From Saprospiraceae bacterium (GTDB lineage Bacteria > Bacteroidota > Bacteroidia > Chitinophagales > Saprospiraceae): DNA of 64,000 nt. The stretch is taken from the NCBI GenBank assembly GCA_041392805.1, contig JAWKLJ010000001.1, forward strand, positions 620,001 to 684,000, read 5' to 3'. Below, one piece after another: positions 8,900-17,556 of this stretch. Every line of letters begins with the position of its first letter. Positions within the stretch are counted from its first letter, which is position 1. The notes beneath the pieces were generated by a model. It made no database searches. It saw only the letters and a list, made by a program, of their open reading frames with translations, and had not been told where the DNA came from. Position numbers and translations under genes: made by a program.

Positions 8900-11800
8900 T
8901 TAGGAAGGCACCACCTTCTGCGGGTTTACTCCAAACTCTTCCGTAAACTTCCTGGAGAAGTAGCTCAAATCATTGAAGCCTACCTCGAATGCGACCTGGG
9001 TGACATTCAGCTTGCCGGCCTGGAGTAATTCCTTGGCTTTATGCAAGCGGATGGTGCGGATGAAGATCGAAGTGGAACGGTTGGTCAGCGCTTTGATCTT
9101 CAGGTGAAGATGAGAACGGCTCATGCCCATGGCTTCGCACAATTGGGTCGGACCGAAATCGGTATTATCCAGATGGGTTTCAACGATCTTTTGTAGCTTG
9201 GCCATGAAGGCGTCTTCCTTTGCAAAGTTGGTTGCCGTCGCCGGGGATTGAATAGTCTCGGCGGGGAGGCGGATGTGCTGATACCTTTGTTGGAGCAACC
9301 GGCGCAGTTCGGCCAGTTTTTCCAGGCGGATGAACAGTTCTTTTTCATTGAAGGGTTTGGCCAGATAGGCGTCGGCGCCCCGTTCCAAGCCTTGTATGCG
9401 GGATTCCACGCTGGCCTTGGCGGTCAACAAGACGATGGGGATGTGGCTGGTTCGGTCGTCTTTTTTCAGCGTATCGCAAACTTCGAAACCATCCTTTTCC
9501 GGCATCATGACGTCGCTGATGATGAGATCCGGCATGTGTTCGAAGGCCATTTCTATACCTTCCCGACCGTTGTCGGCCAGATAAAGGGTATATTTCGGCT
9601 CCAGCAAGGTGATCAGGTATTGCTGCACATCCCGGTTGTCTTCGATGATAAGCAGACTCAGCTCGGTTCCTTTTTCTACGGAAGCGGCCTTTGATAAGAG
9701 GGCCCCGGTTTCATTTTTTATGCCCTCCTGGCCAAACTCTAGTGTGGATAGCGCTTCCACGGTTTGTTGTTCTACCTCGACTTTCATTGCTTCCTGACTA
9801 ATCGGCAGCTGGACCGTAAAGGAGGAACCCTGACCTGGTGCACTTTCCAGGCTTATGCTTCCCCCCATAAGTGTGATCAGGTCTTTGGTAAGGGCCAGCC
9901 CGATTCCTGATCCGGTCCTGCTTATGTTGGAGCCCGGACCGCGATATTGGTATTTTTTTGTTTTAGTATCGGAATCTTCCTCTACCTGATAAAACCGGTC
10001 AAAAATGTAGGCTTGTTTTTCTTTGGGAATACCGGCGCCAGTATCAGTAACGTTTAGATACAAAACCTCCGCCATTTGCCCGGTCTCTCTTTCGATGGTG
10101 CGTTTTTCCAATATAAGGTAGACCTGGCCATTTTCCGGGGTGAATTTGATGGCGTTAGACAGGAGGTTGGAAATGATGCGCAGGAACTTTTCCTGATCGA
10201 AGTCCATAAAAAGCTCTCTTTCCTTTGGGATAAAATGCAAGTTTACCCCTTTCATTTCCGCCATCATCTCGTAGGATGCCATGATAAACCTGAGGTATTG
10301 GACCATGTCTCCCTGGACTAGCTCGAGCTTGAGCTTTCCCGACTCCAGTTTGCGCAGATCCAGTATCTGGTTGACCAGGTTGAGCAAGTTGAGGCTGTTG
10401 CGTTTGATCAATTCTTTTGTTTTTATGGGCTCAACAATCTGGTCAGCCATGCCGCTAATAACCGTCAGGGGGGTGCGGAATTCGTGGGTGATATTAGTGT
10501 ACAATTCGTTCTTGAAGGCGTCGAGGGCCCTGAGGTTTTCCGTTTCCTGCTTTTGTAGTTGGCGCTGGAGTTGATAACGATACCAGCTATAGATTAGCCC
10601 GGCCATCAAGATTAAATAGCTGGTGTAGGCCCACCAGGTTTTCCACCAAGGAGGGAATACCCGGAGGGAGACCAATTTCATTTCCGGAGAAGTTCGCTGG
10701 TCTAGGCTTTTCCGTCTTACCGACAAGGTATATGTACCCGGCGCCAGATTGGTAAAGGTCATGATCTTTTCCCGCCCTATTTCTATCCATTGGTTGCTAA
10801 AATCGGATAAGCGGTATTCGTACTTATACCGGGTTCCGAAATCCCAACTCAAATCAGAAAAGGTGATTTCGATGATTCTATCCTGGTGGGTAAGCTTGAG
10901 CGGCGTCTCCTTCTCTTCCAGGTAATAGTGTTCATTAGTCCGATTTTCGGAATTAGAAATATTAAAAGTAGAAACAGTATGGATGTGAGGGTTGAACGGC
11001 GAGTCATTCTGTTGTGCTCCTTGGGGCTTGATCGCAACCACGCCTTCGACCGTTCCGAAAAGCAGTACGCCGGTTTGTCTGTCCAGGAAATGAGCTTTGG
11101 GAAGGAATCCCGATGATTGCAGACCATCGGAGGAGATGATCGGCTGAAAAACTGTTTTGGTCTGATCAGGAAGCTTGGTAGCCAGCCCGTCCTGTGTGCT
11201 TATCCAAAGCGTTCCCTGACGGTCTTCTAATATGGCGAAGATAGAATTATTGGGTAAGCCGTCGTTTTCGAAAAAACGTTCAAATTGTCCGGTTTGGCGG
11301 TTGAATTTGTTGAGTCCGACGCTCGTACCTATCCAAAGCGCTTTCTGCCGGTCTTCAAAAATGGACCATATCAGGTTATTGGAAAGTGAGGTAGGATCTG
11401 CAGGAACATGGAAAAAGTGCGTAAAGGTTTCATCCTGAATGTTCATTCTGCTAAGCCCGTCCCGGGTGCCGATCCAGAGGATGCTGTCACTTTCCAGATA
11501 TAGGGTGCGGATGTAGTTGCTGAGAAGAGAATGCCGTTTATCAGGACCTGCTTGGAACTGTTTCACCAGGCCGGTTTCCGGATCCAGGTAATTGAGGCCT
11601 TTCGACCAGGTCCCGATCCAGACTTTGTTGGACGGATCTACTTGCAGGCCCCAAATTCGATTTTCGCTAATGGTTCTACCTGGGGGAGATTGGGGAGTAT
11701 AGAGGAAATGCTCAAATTGAAGGGAGAGCGGGTCCATTCTGAAAAGTCCCTTTCGAGAAGTGGAAATCCATATTTTCCCTTTCAAGTCTTTCGTTAGCTG

Positions 11801-13141
11801 TATGATCTCGTTATCATTGAATTCCTTGGGCACGCCGCTGAGTGTTTGAATATTTTGTATCCTTTGTAACTTCCCATCCTGGCCTAAAGTGCATTTGTCA
11901 AGACCGGATGTGAGCGTCCCCAACCATAAATTACCCTGATCGTCTTTAACGAGACTACGGATCTGGCCGGAAGATATAGAAGATGGGTCTTCCGGATCAT
12001 GTTGATAAAAATTCATGAAATCAGTGCGTCTCCAACCAACTGAGATTCCTCCTCCATAAGTTCCGATCCAAATATTACCTTGCTGGTCCAATAAGAGTTT
12101 ATTGATTGGAAAGGAGGAAAGCGCCTGCTTGTCAAACGTTTTTTGATCTAGATAAGTCGTTGCTCCGGAAACCAGATCTATCCATTTCATACTTTCTGGT
12201 GAGGCCACTAATAAACGACGGTCTTCATCCATCTGGAATCTCAAAACCACTTCGTTTAATGAGCGAGGCTTGACGGAAAGCCCTGCAAAGTATGCTTCGA
12301 ATGGCTGAATACCAGAATCTGTTTCTCCAATATTGAAAAAATAGGCATTCTCCCTTCTATGGAGGAATATGGTGCCTCTGTTATCCCACAGATCACCTCT
12401 TTCATGTCCTTCCAAAGAAATGCCTTCAAAGCTCGGGATCAGAAAATGGTCAATTTTTCCGGAGGGAATATGCAGCCGGTCAATTCCCGCCTCGGTGCTG
12501 ACCCACATATACTCTTTTTCAATATGGATAATCTCTAAGATACCAACTTGTTGATTAAAAAAGGAGGCGTTCGTTTGGTATGCAAATGGAACGGCAAAAG
12601 TAGAATTTGCAGTCTGATCTTCATTGAGCCTGAACAGGCCGTGACTGTCCGTTGATATCCAGATGTTGTTCCATTCATCTTCATATACTGCATTGATCCG
12701 GACGGTTATTTCCTTTCCTTCCTGGTCCAGGATAGGGATGCGTTTAAATTTACCGGTGTTCTTGATAAGTAGATTGAGGCCATTAAACGTACCTACCCAT
12801 AGCCGTTGCCGGCTGTCTTCAAATAAAGCATAGATAAAATTCCCACTTAAGCTCTCCGGATCTTGGGGATCAAACCGAAAGTTCAAAAAATGTTGGCCAT
12901 CATATCGGTTGAGGCCGTTTTCAGTGCCAATCCACAGGAATCCCTGATCATCCTGGATCATAGAGAGAATGACATTACTTGCCAGGCCATCCTGGTAGGA
13001 AATACGCGTGAAGTTGAAGTTTTCCTGGGCAGTTACATCGTAGGGCACGACCCATAGCGACCAGGCAATGAGCATTATGCTAACCTTGAGAGAGTGAAAA
13101 AAAAACCGAGGTCTTTCAGCTGCTCCGGATTGGGGATACAT
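8900..13141 (-). CDS. HTCS regulator with two-beta-propeller sensor (Reg_prop/Y_Y_Y)
   Basis: 1413 residues, the full-length classical HTCS. Order: signal peptide (to about 39), about 14 regulator-propeller repeats (for example DDQGFLWIGTENGLNRYDG, EDSRQRLWVGTFNGLN), a Y_Y_Y domain (about 770-840), one membrane segment near 855-875, HisKA (YTNITHEFRTPL), HATPase (DTGAGIP, TGSGIGLAL), receiver with LLIIEDNRDV, Asp in IISDVMMPEKDG and Lys in LAKPFNEKE, and an AraC domain (SRSHLHLKIKALT, VAFEVGFNDLSYFSR). Such proteins usually sense glycan fragments in the periplasm and activate SusC/D operons; there is no SusC/D here, and the next regulated genes are lectins and transporters. It has its own promoter without the shared operator, so it looks like a constitutive master sensor. 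Confidence 0.95.
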   Translation of the reverse strand: MYPQSGAAERPRFFFHSLKVSIMLIAWSLWVVPYDVTAQENFNFTRISYQDGLASNVILSMIQDDQGFLWIGTENGLNRYDGQHFLNFRFDPQDPESLSGNFIYALFEDSRQRLWVGTFNGLNLLIKNTGKFKRIPILDQEGKEITVRINAVYEDEWNNIWISTDSHGLFRLNEDQTANSTFAVPFAYQTNASFFNQQVGILEIIHIEKEYMWVSTEAGIDRLHIPSGKIDHFLIPSFEGISLEGHERGDLWDNRGTIFLHRRENAYFFNIGETDSGIQPFEAYFAGLSVKPRSLNEVVLRFQMDEDRRLLVASPESMKWIDLVSGATTYLDQKTFDKQALSSFPINKLLLDQQGNIWIGTYGGGISVGWRRTDFMNFYQHDPEDPSSISSGQIRSLVKDDQGNLWLGTLTSGLDKCTLGQDGKLQRIQNIQTLSGVPKEFNDNEIIQLTKDLKGKIWISTSRKGLFRMDPLSLQFEHFLYTPQSPPGRTISENRIWGLQVDPSNKVWIGTWSKGLNYLDPETGLVKQFQAGPDKRHSLLSNYIRTLYLESDSILWIGTRDGLSRMNIQDETFTHFFHVPADPTSLSNNLIWSIFEDRQKALWIGTSVGLNKFNRQTGQFERFFENDGLPNNSIFAILEDRQGTLWISTQDGLATKLPDQTKTVFQPIISSDGLQSSGFLPKAHFLDRQTGVLLFGTVEGVVAIKPQGAQQNDSPFNPHIHTVSTFNISNSENRTNEHYYLEEKETPLKLTHQDRIIEITFSDLSWDFGTRYKYEYRLSDFSNQWIEIGREKIMTFTNLAPGTYTLSVRRKSLDQRTSPEMKLVSLRVFPPWWKTWWAYTSYLILMAGLIYSWYRYQLQRQLQKQETENLRALDAFKNELYTNITHEFRTPLTVISGMADQIVEPIKTKELIKRNSLNLLNLVNQILDLRKLESGKLKLELVQGDMVQYLRFIMASYEMMAEMKGVNLHFIPKERELFMDFDQEKFLRIISNLLSNAIKFTPENGQVYLILEKRTIERETGQMAEVLYLNVTDTGAGIPKEKQAYIFDRFYQVEEDSDTKTKKYQYRGPGSNISRTGSGIGLALTKDLITLMGGSISLESAPGQGSSFTVQLPISQEAMKVEVEQQTVEALSTLEFGQEGIKNETGALLSKAASVEKGTELSLLIIEDNRDVQQYLITLLEPKYTLYLADNGREGIEMAFEHMPDLIISDVMMPEKDGFEVCDTLKKDDRTSHIPIVLLTAKASVESRIQGLERGADAYLAKPFNEKELFIRLEKLAELRRLLQQRYQHIRLPAETIQSPATATNFAKEDAFMAKLQKIVETHLDNTDFGPTQLCEAMGMSRSHLHLKIKALTNRSTSIFIRTIRLHKAKELLQAGKLNVTQVAFEVGFNDLSYFSRKFTEEFGVNPQKVVPS

Positions 13142-13204
13142 TACTTGCTATCATTACTTATTAAAAGTTCACCTTCCCTTTGCACGAAAGGGCTCTACAA
13201 GTTA

Positions 13205-13212
13205 CAAATATA
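13205..13212 (-). promoter_or_regulatory. Candidate -7 element for the 8900-13141 HTCS gene
   Basis: On the gene strand TATATTTG, an exact match to the Bacteroidota TAnnTTTG consensus, about 64 bp before the start codon. I see no good -33 box and no copy of the shared operator at the expected place. Confidence 0.45.
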
Positions 13213-13319
13213 CAGAAATTCCCTGGTAGAGAAAGCAGGAAGCAGCATTTTGCCGGGAATCAGGCCCCTCCCAGTTCAAATCATAAAGGACTGATAGCTG
13301 TTATTGTCTGTAATCATCA

Positions 13320-13462
13320 CGAAATAATAGATGTGCAGGGACTATAATGATCTTCCCATCGGGAGAAAGGCCCCTCCTACGGATACTGCTGTCCACTATT
13401 GAAGGTGTCCACTACAATGCCGTCTGAGCCAAAGGATGTGCTAGGCGAGCCATCCGGAATGA
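13320..13462 (-). pseudogene. Remnant of a delta-60-repeat protein
   Basis: On the minus strand this piece encodes DGSPSTSFGSDGIVVDTFNSG, then, after a 2-bp deletion near 13395, SIRRRGLSPDGKIIIV in another frame. The intact 24547-26124 protein has DGTLDSSFGSDGIVVDTF followed by SAIRWMDLSPNGKITIV at the same place, and the nucleotides also align (compare 25241-25370). It lies just past the terminator of the first lectin gene, the same relative place that the intact delta-60 gene has behind the 26188-27999 lectin gene. So an old duplicate has been deleted down to about one repeat. Confidence 0.75.
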
Positions 13463-13476
13463 AATATAGTGATAAA

Positions 13477-13509
13477 TTGAGCCCCGACTCGCAAGAATCA
13501 GGGGCTCAA
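13477..13509 (-). terminator. Terminator hairpin after lectin gene 1
   Basis: Perfect 9-bp stem TTGAGCCCC / GGGGCTCAA with a 15-base loop, 25 bp beyond the stop codon at 13535, followed on the gene strand by a short T-rich stretch. Confidence 0.7.
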
Positions 13510-13534
13510 AAGGGTGGATTGAATACCTCTTCCC

Positions 13535-15361
13535 TTATTCCTGGATCAGGAACTGCTGCGCCTGAGATCCATTGCAATCCTGGATATCGATATTCGACCG
13601 CTTACCGTATACGCCGTCGGTGTTTTTCTCGATCTGCATGCACTTGTCCGGGTTGACCACCGAGCGGATTGATTGGGTCATCCCGTCGTAGAGCCATTTT
13701 TGGGCGTTGGTACCGTTGCAGTTGTACAACTGGACGTTATTGCTCTGGCTGAGGTCGATGCACAGATCGCGATATTCGCGCATTTTGATGCTAAGGCCGT
13801 CAAAATACCAGACCTCGGCGTAAAGGGTCGGATCTTTGGTCCAGAGCTGGATATTGGAACCCGATTCATTGGCGGTATGGGAGTGTATGGCGAAGCCCGG
13901 CGCTGATACCGGAATAATATACCTGGCAGTAAGGGGATTACTTACAGTTGTTGCTCCTGCTATCTCCCATTTCTGGTTATTATTCGTGTACTGGCAATCC
14001 CACAACTGGAGGTTGACATTGGCGGTCGATGCACTTCCATTGGCCGCATCAAAGCATTTGTCACAATTCAGGGTGGAGTGGATCGTTTTGTAGAGGCCAT
14101 TGTACACCCAGCGTTGGGCTTCGGTATTGTTGCAATCCCAGAGTTGAATATTAGTGCCATTTCCTGTGTTGCTATGATCCAGGTCCAGGCATTTGTTGAA
14201 ATCCAACATCGAATGAATTGTCCGATCCTCCGTATTCAAATACCACTTTTGATTGGCGTTTCCAGTACAGTTAAATGACAGGATATTCGTGCCGTTGCTG
14301 GTATTGCTACCGGTGTCATCAATGCATTTTCCGGTATTGTAAGCAAATTTAATGCTTTTTGATTGTAGCAAACCATAAACAATATAGCCATTAGAGGGAC
14401 TGCCTGTAGTGCCTGCACCAACAATTGATTTTCGTTCTATATTGATACTGGAGGTTACATGACTTCCGCCACCGCCGCCACCGCCGGCTTTGCCAACATC
14501 ATTATATCCTCCTCCTCCTCCTCCGCTGTAACCGCCACCGCCGCCACCGGCCGTATTACCTGAACCGCCACCGCCGAATCCAAATCCACCCCAACAAATG
14601 CATTCACAACCAAGGCCTCCGGTTGGCCAGCCCTTCTCTGCTCCAGCGGGGTTGTCATAACCCTCATTGCAGGATGCGTTACCAAATAATACATTTTTAT
14701 CCATGGATGCGCCTCCGCTGGCATCGTCGGTTGATTGACCCGGGAGGTTTTTACCTCCGCCATTATTTAGATCGGCTCCATCTGCAGAAGTTCCAGAGTA
14801 GCCTGTTTCATTGGCAGATCCTGGCCGGCCCGGTTGATTTTGTCCACCACCACCACCGCCACCGGCGACCATCAGAACGATGCTTTCATTGTCCCAGCTG
14901 GTTTTCCCTGCAGGCAGGAGTACAACAGCACTTCCCCCGCCGCCGCCGCCGGCAGATCCTCTGCCAAGGCTCCCGGTGGTTCCGTAATGGCTTCTGCCAT
15001 GTTGTCCCTGGATCATCCGGAGTGTGGAACCCGGAGGAATCTGGTTGGTTCCGGTGCCAATTTCGAACATACCCTTCGTCACAGCACCTATACCACCGTT
15101 GTGGCTCAGATTGTATCCGCCATCTCCACCCTTTACTTCCAGGTACAGGTAGGAAGCCTCTGTTGTGGAAGGGATGGTTACTTCCTGATAGTGTCCGCTT
15201 GTAACGTATTCATAAGGATAACCCGGGTTATAGGTGTACAAATAATTTTCAAGGTTGATTGGACTCTGTGCTGTTACCGTGTGTATACTCAGGTAAACGA
15301 TTGCCAACATGAAGGCCCCAAATTTTTTAAGCATGGAACTGAACTTATTTTGATGTTTCAT
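13535..15361 (-). CDS. Secreted glycine-rich / double ricin-B lectin protein, array member 1
   Basis: 608 residues. Signal peptide about 1-32. Residues about 60-330 match the ALK-type glycine-rich domain pattern (Pfam Gly_rich): YLYLEVKGGDGG, IGTGTNQIPPGSTLRMI, LMVAGGGGGGG, then GFGGGGSGNTAGGGGGGYSG and GGGGGGGSHV. Residues about 335-470 and 478-608 are two ricin-type beta-trefoils with repeated QxW-like motifs (NQKWYLN, AQRWVYNG, NQKWEI, AQKWLYDG, AQQFLIQE) and paired cysteines. No type IX sorting domain or lipobox is present. It is the last member of the array and has its own regulon promoter. A 75-residue block inside trefoil 1 (LDLDHSNTGNGTNIQLWDC onward) is identical in members 7 and 8. 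It probably binds a carbohydrate outside the cell; the ligand is unknown. Confidence 0.9.
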   Translation of the reverse strand: MKHQNKFSSMLKKFGAFMLAIVYLSIHTVTAQSPINLENYLYTYNPGYPYEYVTSGHYQEVTIPSTTEASYLYLEVKGGDGGYNLSHNGGIGAVTKGMFEIGTGTNQIPPGSTLRMIQGQHGRSHYGTTGSLGRGSAGGGGGGSAVVLLPAGKTSWDNESIVLMVAGGGGGGGQNQPGRPGSANETGYSGTSADGADLNNGGGKNLPGQSTDDASGGASMDKNVLFGNASCNEGYDNPAGAEKGWPTGGLGCECICWGGFGFGGGGSGNTAGGGGGGYSGGGGGGYNDVGKAGGGGGGGSHVTSSINIERKSIVGAGTTGSPSNGYIVYGLLQSKSIKFAYNTGKCIDDTGSNTSNGTNILSFNCTGNANQKWYLNTEDRTIHSMLDFNKCLDLDHSNTGNGTNIQLWDCNNTEAQRWVYNGLYKTIHSTLNCDKCFDAANGSASTANVNLQLWDCQYTNNNQKWEIAGATTVSNPLTARYIIPVSAPGFAIHSHTANESGSNIQLWTKDPTLYAEVWYFDGLSIKMREYRDLCIDLSQSNNVQLYNCNGTNAQKWLYDGMTQSIRSVVNPDKCMQIEKNTDGVYGKRSNIDIQDCNGSQAQQFLIQE

Positions 15362-15420
15362 GATATCTGTTTTTTAAGATAAAAGATTTGCCTATGATGG
15401 TCAGGCGTGATTTGCAGTAG

Positions 15421-15482
15421 CAAAGTTCGGCTCCTATTAAAGGAAGATCTTTTACTATTGTCTTGATTTATCGGACTATTGT
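15421..15482 (-). promoter_or_regulatory. Regulon promoter/operator of array member 1
   Basis: Half-sites 15473-15482 (ACAATAGTCC) and 15452-15461 (ACAATAGTAA); -7 element GAACTTTG with TTTG at 15421-15424; start codon 60 bp further. Confidence 0.85.
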
Positions 15483-15504
15483 TTAGGAAGGATATCTGGC
15501 AAAA

Positions 15505-15544
15505 CATGCTCCGGCACCAGAGTTGAGTCCGGTGGCGGAGCATG
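15505..15544 (-). terminator. Shared-type hairpin after array member 2
   Basis: Stem CATGCTCCGGCACC / GGTGGCGGAGCATG with one mismatch. It lies 30 bp beyond the stop codon at 15574 and directly before the operator of member 1. A member of the recurring TGCTCCGG hairpin set. Confidence 0.7.
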
Positions 15545-15573
15545 TTCAAGAGGATAAGGAAATACGCACTTCC

Positions 15574-17367
15574 TTACTCCTGGATCAGAAACTGCTGGGC
15601 AGCCGACCCATTGCAGTCGTGAATCTCCACATTCGACCGCTTGCCGTACGCGCCATCCGTGTTTTTCTCGATCTGCATGCACTTATCCGGGTTGACCACC
15701 GAGCGGATCGATCGATTCATGCCGTCGTAGAGCCATTTTTGGGCGTTGGTGCCGTTGCAGTCGTACAATTGGATGTTATTGCTCTGGCTGAGGTCGATGC
15801 ACAGGTTCTGGTGATCGCGCATCTTGATGGCCAGGCCGTCGAAGTACCACTGTTCGGCCGTGTTGATGTTGTCTTTGGTCCACAACTGGATGTTGGAGCC
15901 CGATTCGGCGCCGGTATGGGAGTGGACGGCAAAACCGGTAGCTGAAACTGGAACGATGTGTTTCATGTTTGACAAATTGCTCACGGCCGTAGCGCCGTCG
16001 ATCTCCCACTTTTGGTTTTTACTTGTGTAGTTGCAATCCCACAACTGTAGGTTTACATTCAAGTTGATCGCTTTGCTGGCATCTTTTGCATCAAAACATT
16101 TGTCCGAATTCACCCCAGAGTGGATCGTTTTGTAGAGACCATTGTACACCCATTTTTGGGCGCTGCTTCCATTACAATCATACAACTGGATGTTAGTGCC
16201 ATTGTTCGTATTGCTATTGTCCAGGTCCAGGCATTTAGCCGTATTCAACTTCGAGCTGATGGTACGATCTTCCGCGTTTAGGTACCACTGTTGATTAGGG
16301 TTGCCCGTACAAGTGTAGGTTTGAATGTTAGTGCCGTTGCTGGTGCTGCTCCCGTAGTCGTCAATACACTTATTGGTGTTATAGGTGAAGCGGATAATAC
16401 TCAGGGGCGAATCGGCTAATTCTAAAAAAGCAGAACCGTTCTCCGGGCTTGTGGTGGTACCCCGTTCAATGGGCGCTGCCAAGATGGTTTGCATGGACGT
16501 ATTCAGATAGCTGGTTCCTCCGGTAGCTGAAGCGCCATCAGCATCTCCAGCGTCTCCACCGGTGTAGCCACCGCCGCCTCCGGGGTAAGCTGAAGTAGCA
16601 TCCCCGTCGCCACCGGCGCCAAAACCCCAACCGCCCTGTGGGCCGGTATTAACACAATCTCCTCCGATCGGCTCCCCCGAATCCGGCCCTCCCGACCATC
16701 CGGCTTTGGCATGTTCACCGTACTTGTATTTGAGCGTTGAACTGTTCGCTCCACTTCCGGGCACGAAATATTCATCATCACCATAAGCGCCGGCTCCTCC
16801 ACCTACCGTTGCGTAAGAGTTACCGCCTTTTCCATCTCCTTCCTCTCCTTCTATATAGGCGGGACTTGGTTCGCCCGTATTCCTGCCCATTATTAAGTCA
16901 TGGGCACCTCCACCGCCACCACCGGCGACCATCAGCAGGGTCCACTTTTGAGTGCCCGCTTCTTTATAGGCAATACCTGTGCCGCCGCCGCCACCGGCCC
17001 CGGTGTTTCCGGCGGTCAGTCTGGATTCGCCGCTTTCTCCTACAATAAATCGCAGCGTAGAACCCGGCTTCAGGTTATTGGGTTCATTTCCTATTTTGAA
17101 ATATGCTTTTAGTAAGCCCCCTCTGCCGCCGCCGACTTGAAAATCTGTAAGAAGATTCTTAAAATGGATCCTTCCGCCATCCCCGCCAACGGCAGTCAAT
17201 AAGATGTATTGCTTGTCCGTTTGAGGAATGACGTAATCGTGGTATTGGCCATCGTATTGGAAGGTAGTCTGCTGTCCAAACAACTGAACGGTGCTCCCAT
17301 AACAGAACAGCACCAGGATGGATACTATTCTGGAAAAGCGTTTGAAGAAATTATTTTTGTCTTTCAT
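15574..17367 (-). CDS. Secreted glycine-rich / double ricin-B lectin protein, array member 2
   Basis: 597 residues. Signal peptide about 1-32 (ending VQLFGQQ). The glycine-rich part spans about 45-310 with YILLTAVGGDGG, IGNEPNNLKPGSTLRFIVG, LLMVAGGGGGGAHD, GWGFGAGGDGD and GGGGGYTGG. Two trefoils follow (about 325-460 and 468-597) with NQQWYLN, AQKWVYNG, NQKWEIDG, EQWYFDG, AQKWLYDG and a QQFLIQE end. The C-terminal 85 residues (from HTGAESGSNIQLWTKDNINT) are nearly identical to member 5, and so is the DNA (15660-15940 against 22260-22540), a sign of recent exchange. The N-terminal half is much less conserved than the lectin half. Own promoter and own hairpin, so a single-gene unit. Confidence 0.9.
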   Translation of the reverse strand: MKDKNNFFKRFSRIVSILVLFCYGSTVQLFGQQTTFQYDGQYHDYVIPQTDKQYILLTAVGGDGGRIHFKNLLTDFQVGGGRGGLLKAYFKIGNEPNNLKPGSTLRFIVGESGESRLTAGNTGAGGGGGTGIAYKEAGTQKWTLLMVAGGGGGGAHDLIMGRNTGEPSPAYIEGEEGDGKGGNSYATVGGGAGAYGDDEYFVPGSGANSSTLKYKYGEHAKAGWSGGPDSGEPIGGDCVNTGPQGGWGFGAGGDGDATSAYPGGGGGYTGGDAGDADGASATGGTSYLNTSMQTILAAPIERGTTTSPENGSAFLELADSPLSIIRFTYNTNKCIDDYGSSTSNGTNIQTYTCTGNPNQQWYLNAEDRTISSKLNTAKCLDLDNSNTNNGTNIQLYDCNGSSAQKWVYNGLYKTIHSGVNSDKCFDAKDASKAINLNVNLQLWDCNYTSKNQKWEIDGATAVSNLSNMKHIVPVSATGFAVHSHTGAESGSNIQLWTKDNINTAEQWYFDGLAIKMRDHQNLCIDLSQSNNIQLYDCNGTNAQKWLYDGMNRSIRSVVNPDKCMQIEKNTDGAYGKRSNVEIHDCNGSAAQQFLIQE

Positions 17368-17402
17368 GATTTTTAGCTTTTTATGATAAAATCAATTTAA
17401 CA

Positions 17403-17464
17403 CAAAGTTGCAGCCTCGGGGAAAATGGAACTTTCCATATTGTCTTGATTTCTTGGACTATTGT
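17403..17464 (-). promoter_or_regulatory. Regulon promoter/operator of array member 2
   Basis: Half-sites 17455-17464 (ACAATAGTCC) and 17434-17443 (weaker, ACAATATGGA); -7 element CAACTTTG with TTTG at 17403-17406. The spacing is preserved although the proximal half has drifted. Confidence 0.83.
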
Positions 17465-17489
17465 TTTGAAAGAAAGGCCTGGTTAAAAA

Positions 17490-17526
17490 ATGCTCCGGCA
17501 CAGGGTTGATTCCTGTACCGGAGCAT
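17490..17526 (-). terminator. Shared-type hairpin after array member 3
   Basis: Stem ATGCTCCGGCACAGG / CCTGTACCGGAGCAT, one G-U pair in RNA, 30 bp beyond the stop at 17557. Confidence 0.7.
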
Positions 17527-17556
17527 GATCAAAAGCGTGGAGAAAATCTTCTTCCC

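Noticed and set aside
14460..14990. Dense CCGCCACCGCC repeats that look like a repeat array or CRISPR-like tract (also in every other array gene)
   Set aside because: They are the glycine codons of the glycine-rich domains read on the opposite strand; there is no regular spacer structure.
14623..15382. Long plus-strand open frames opposite the lectin genes
   Set aside because: They are antisense shadows with Pro/Ala/His-rich composition caused by the glycine codons; no start signals.
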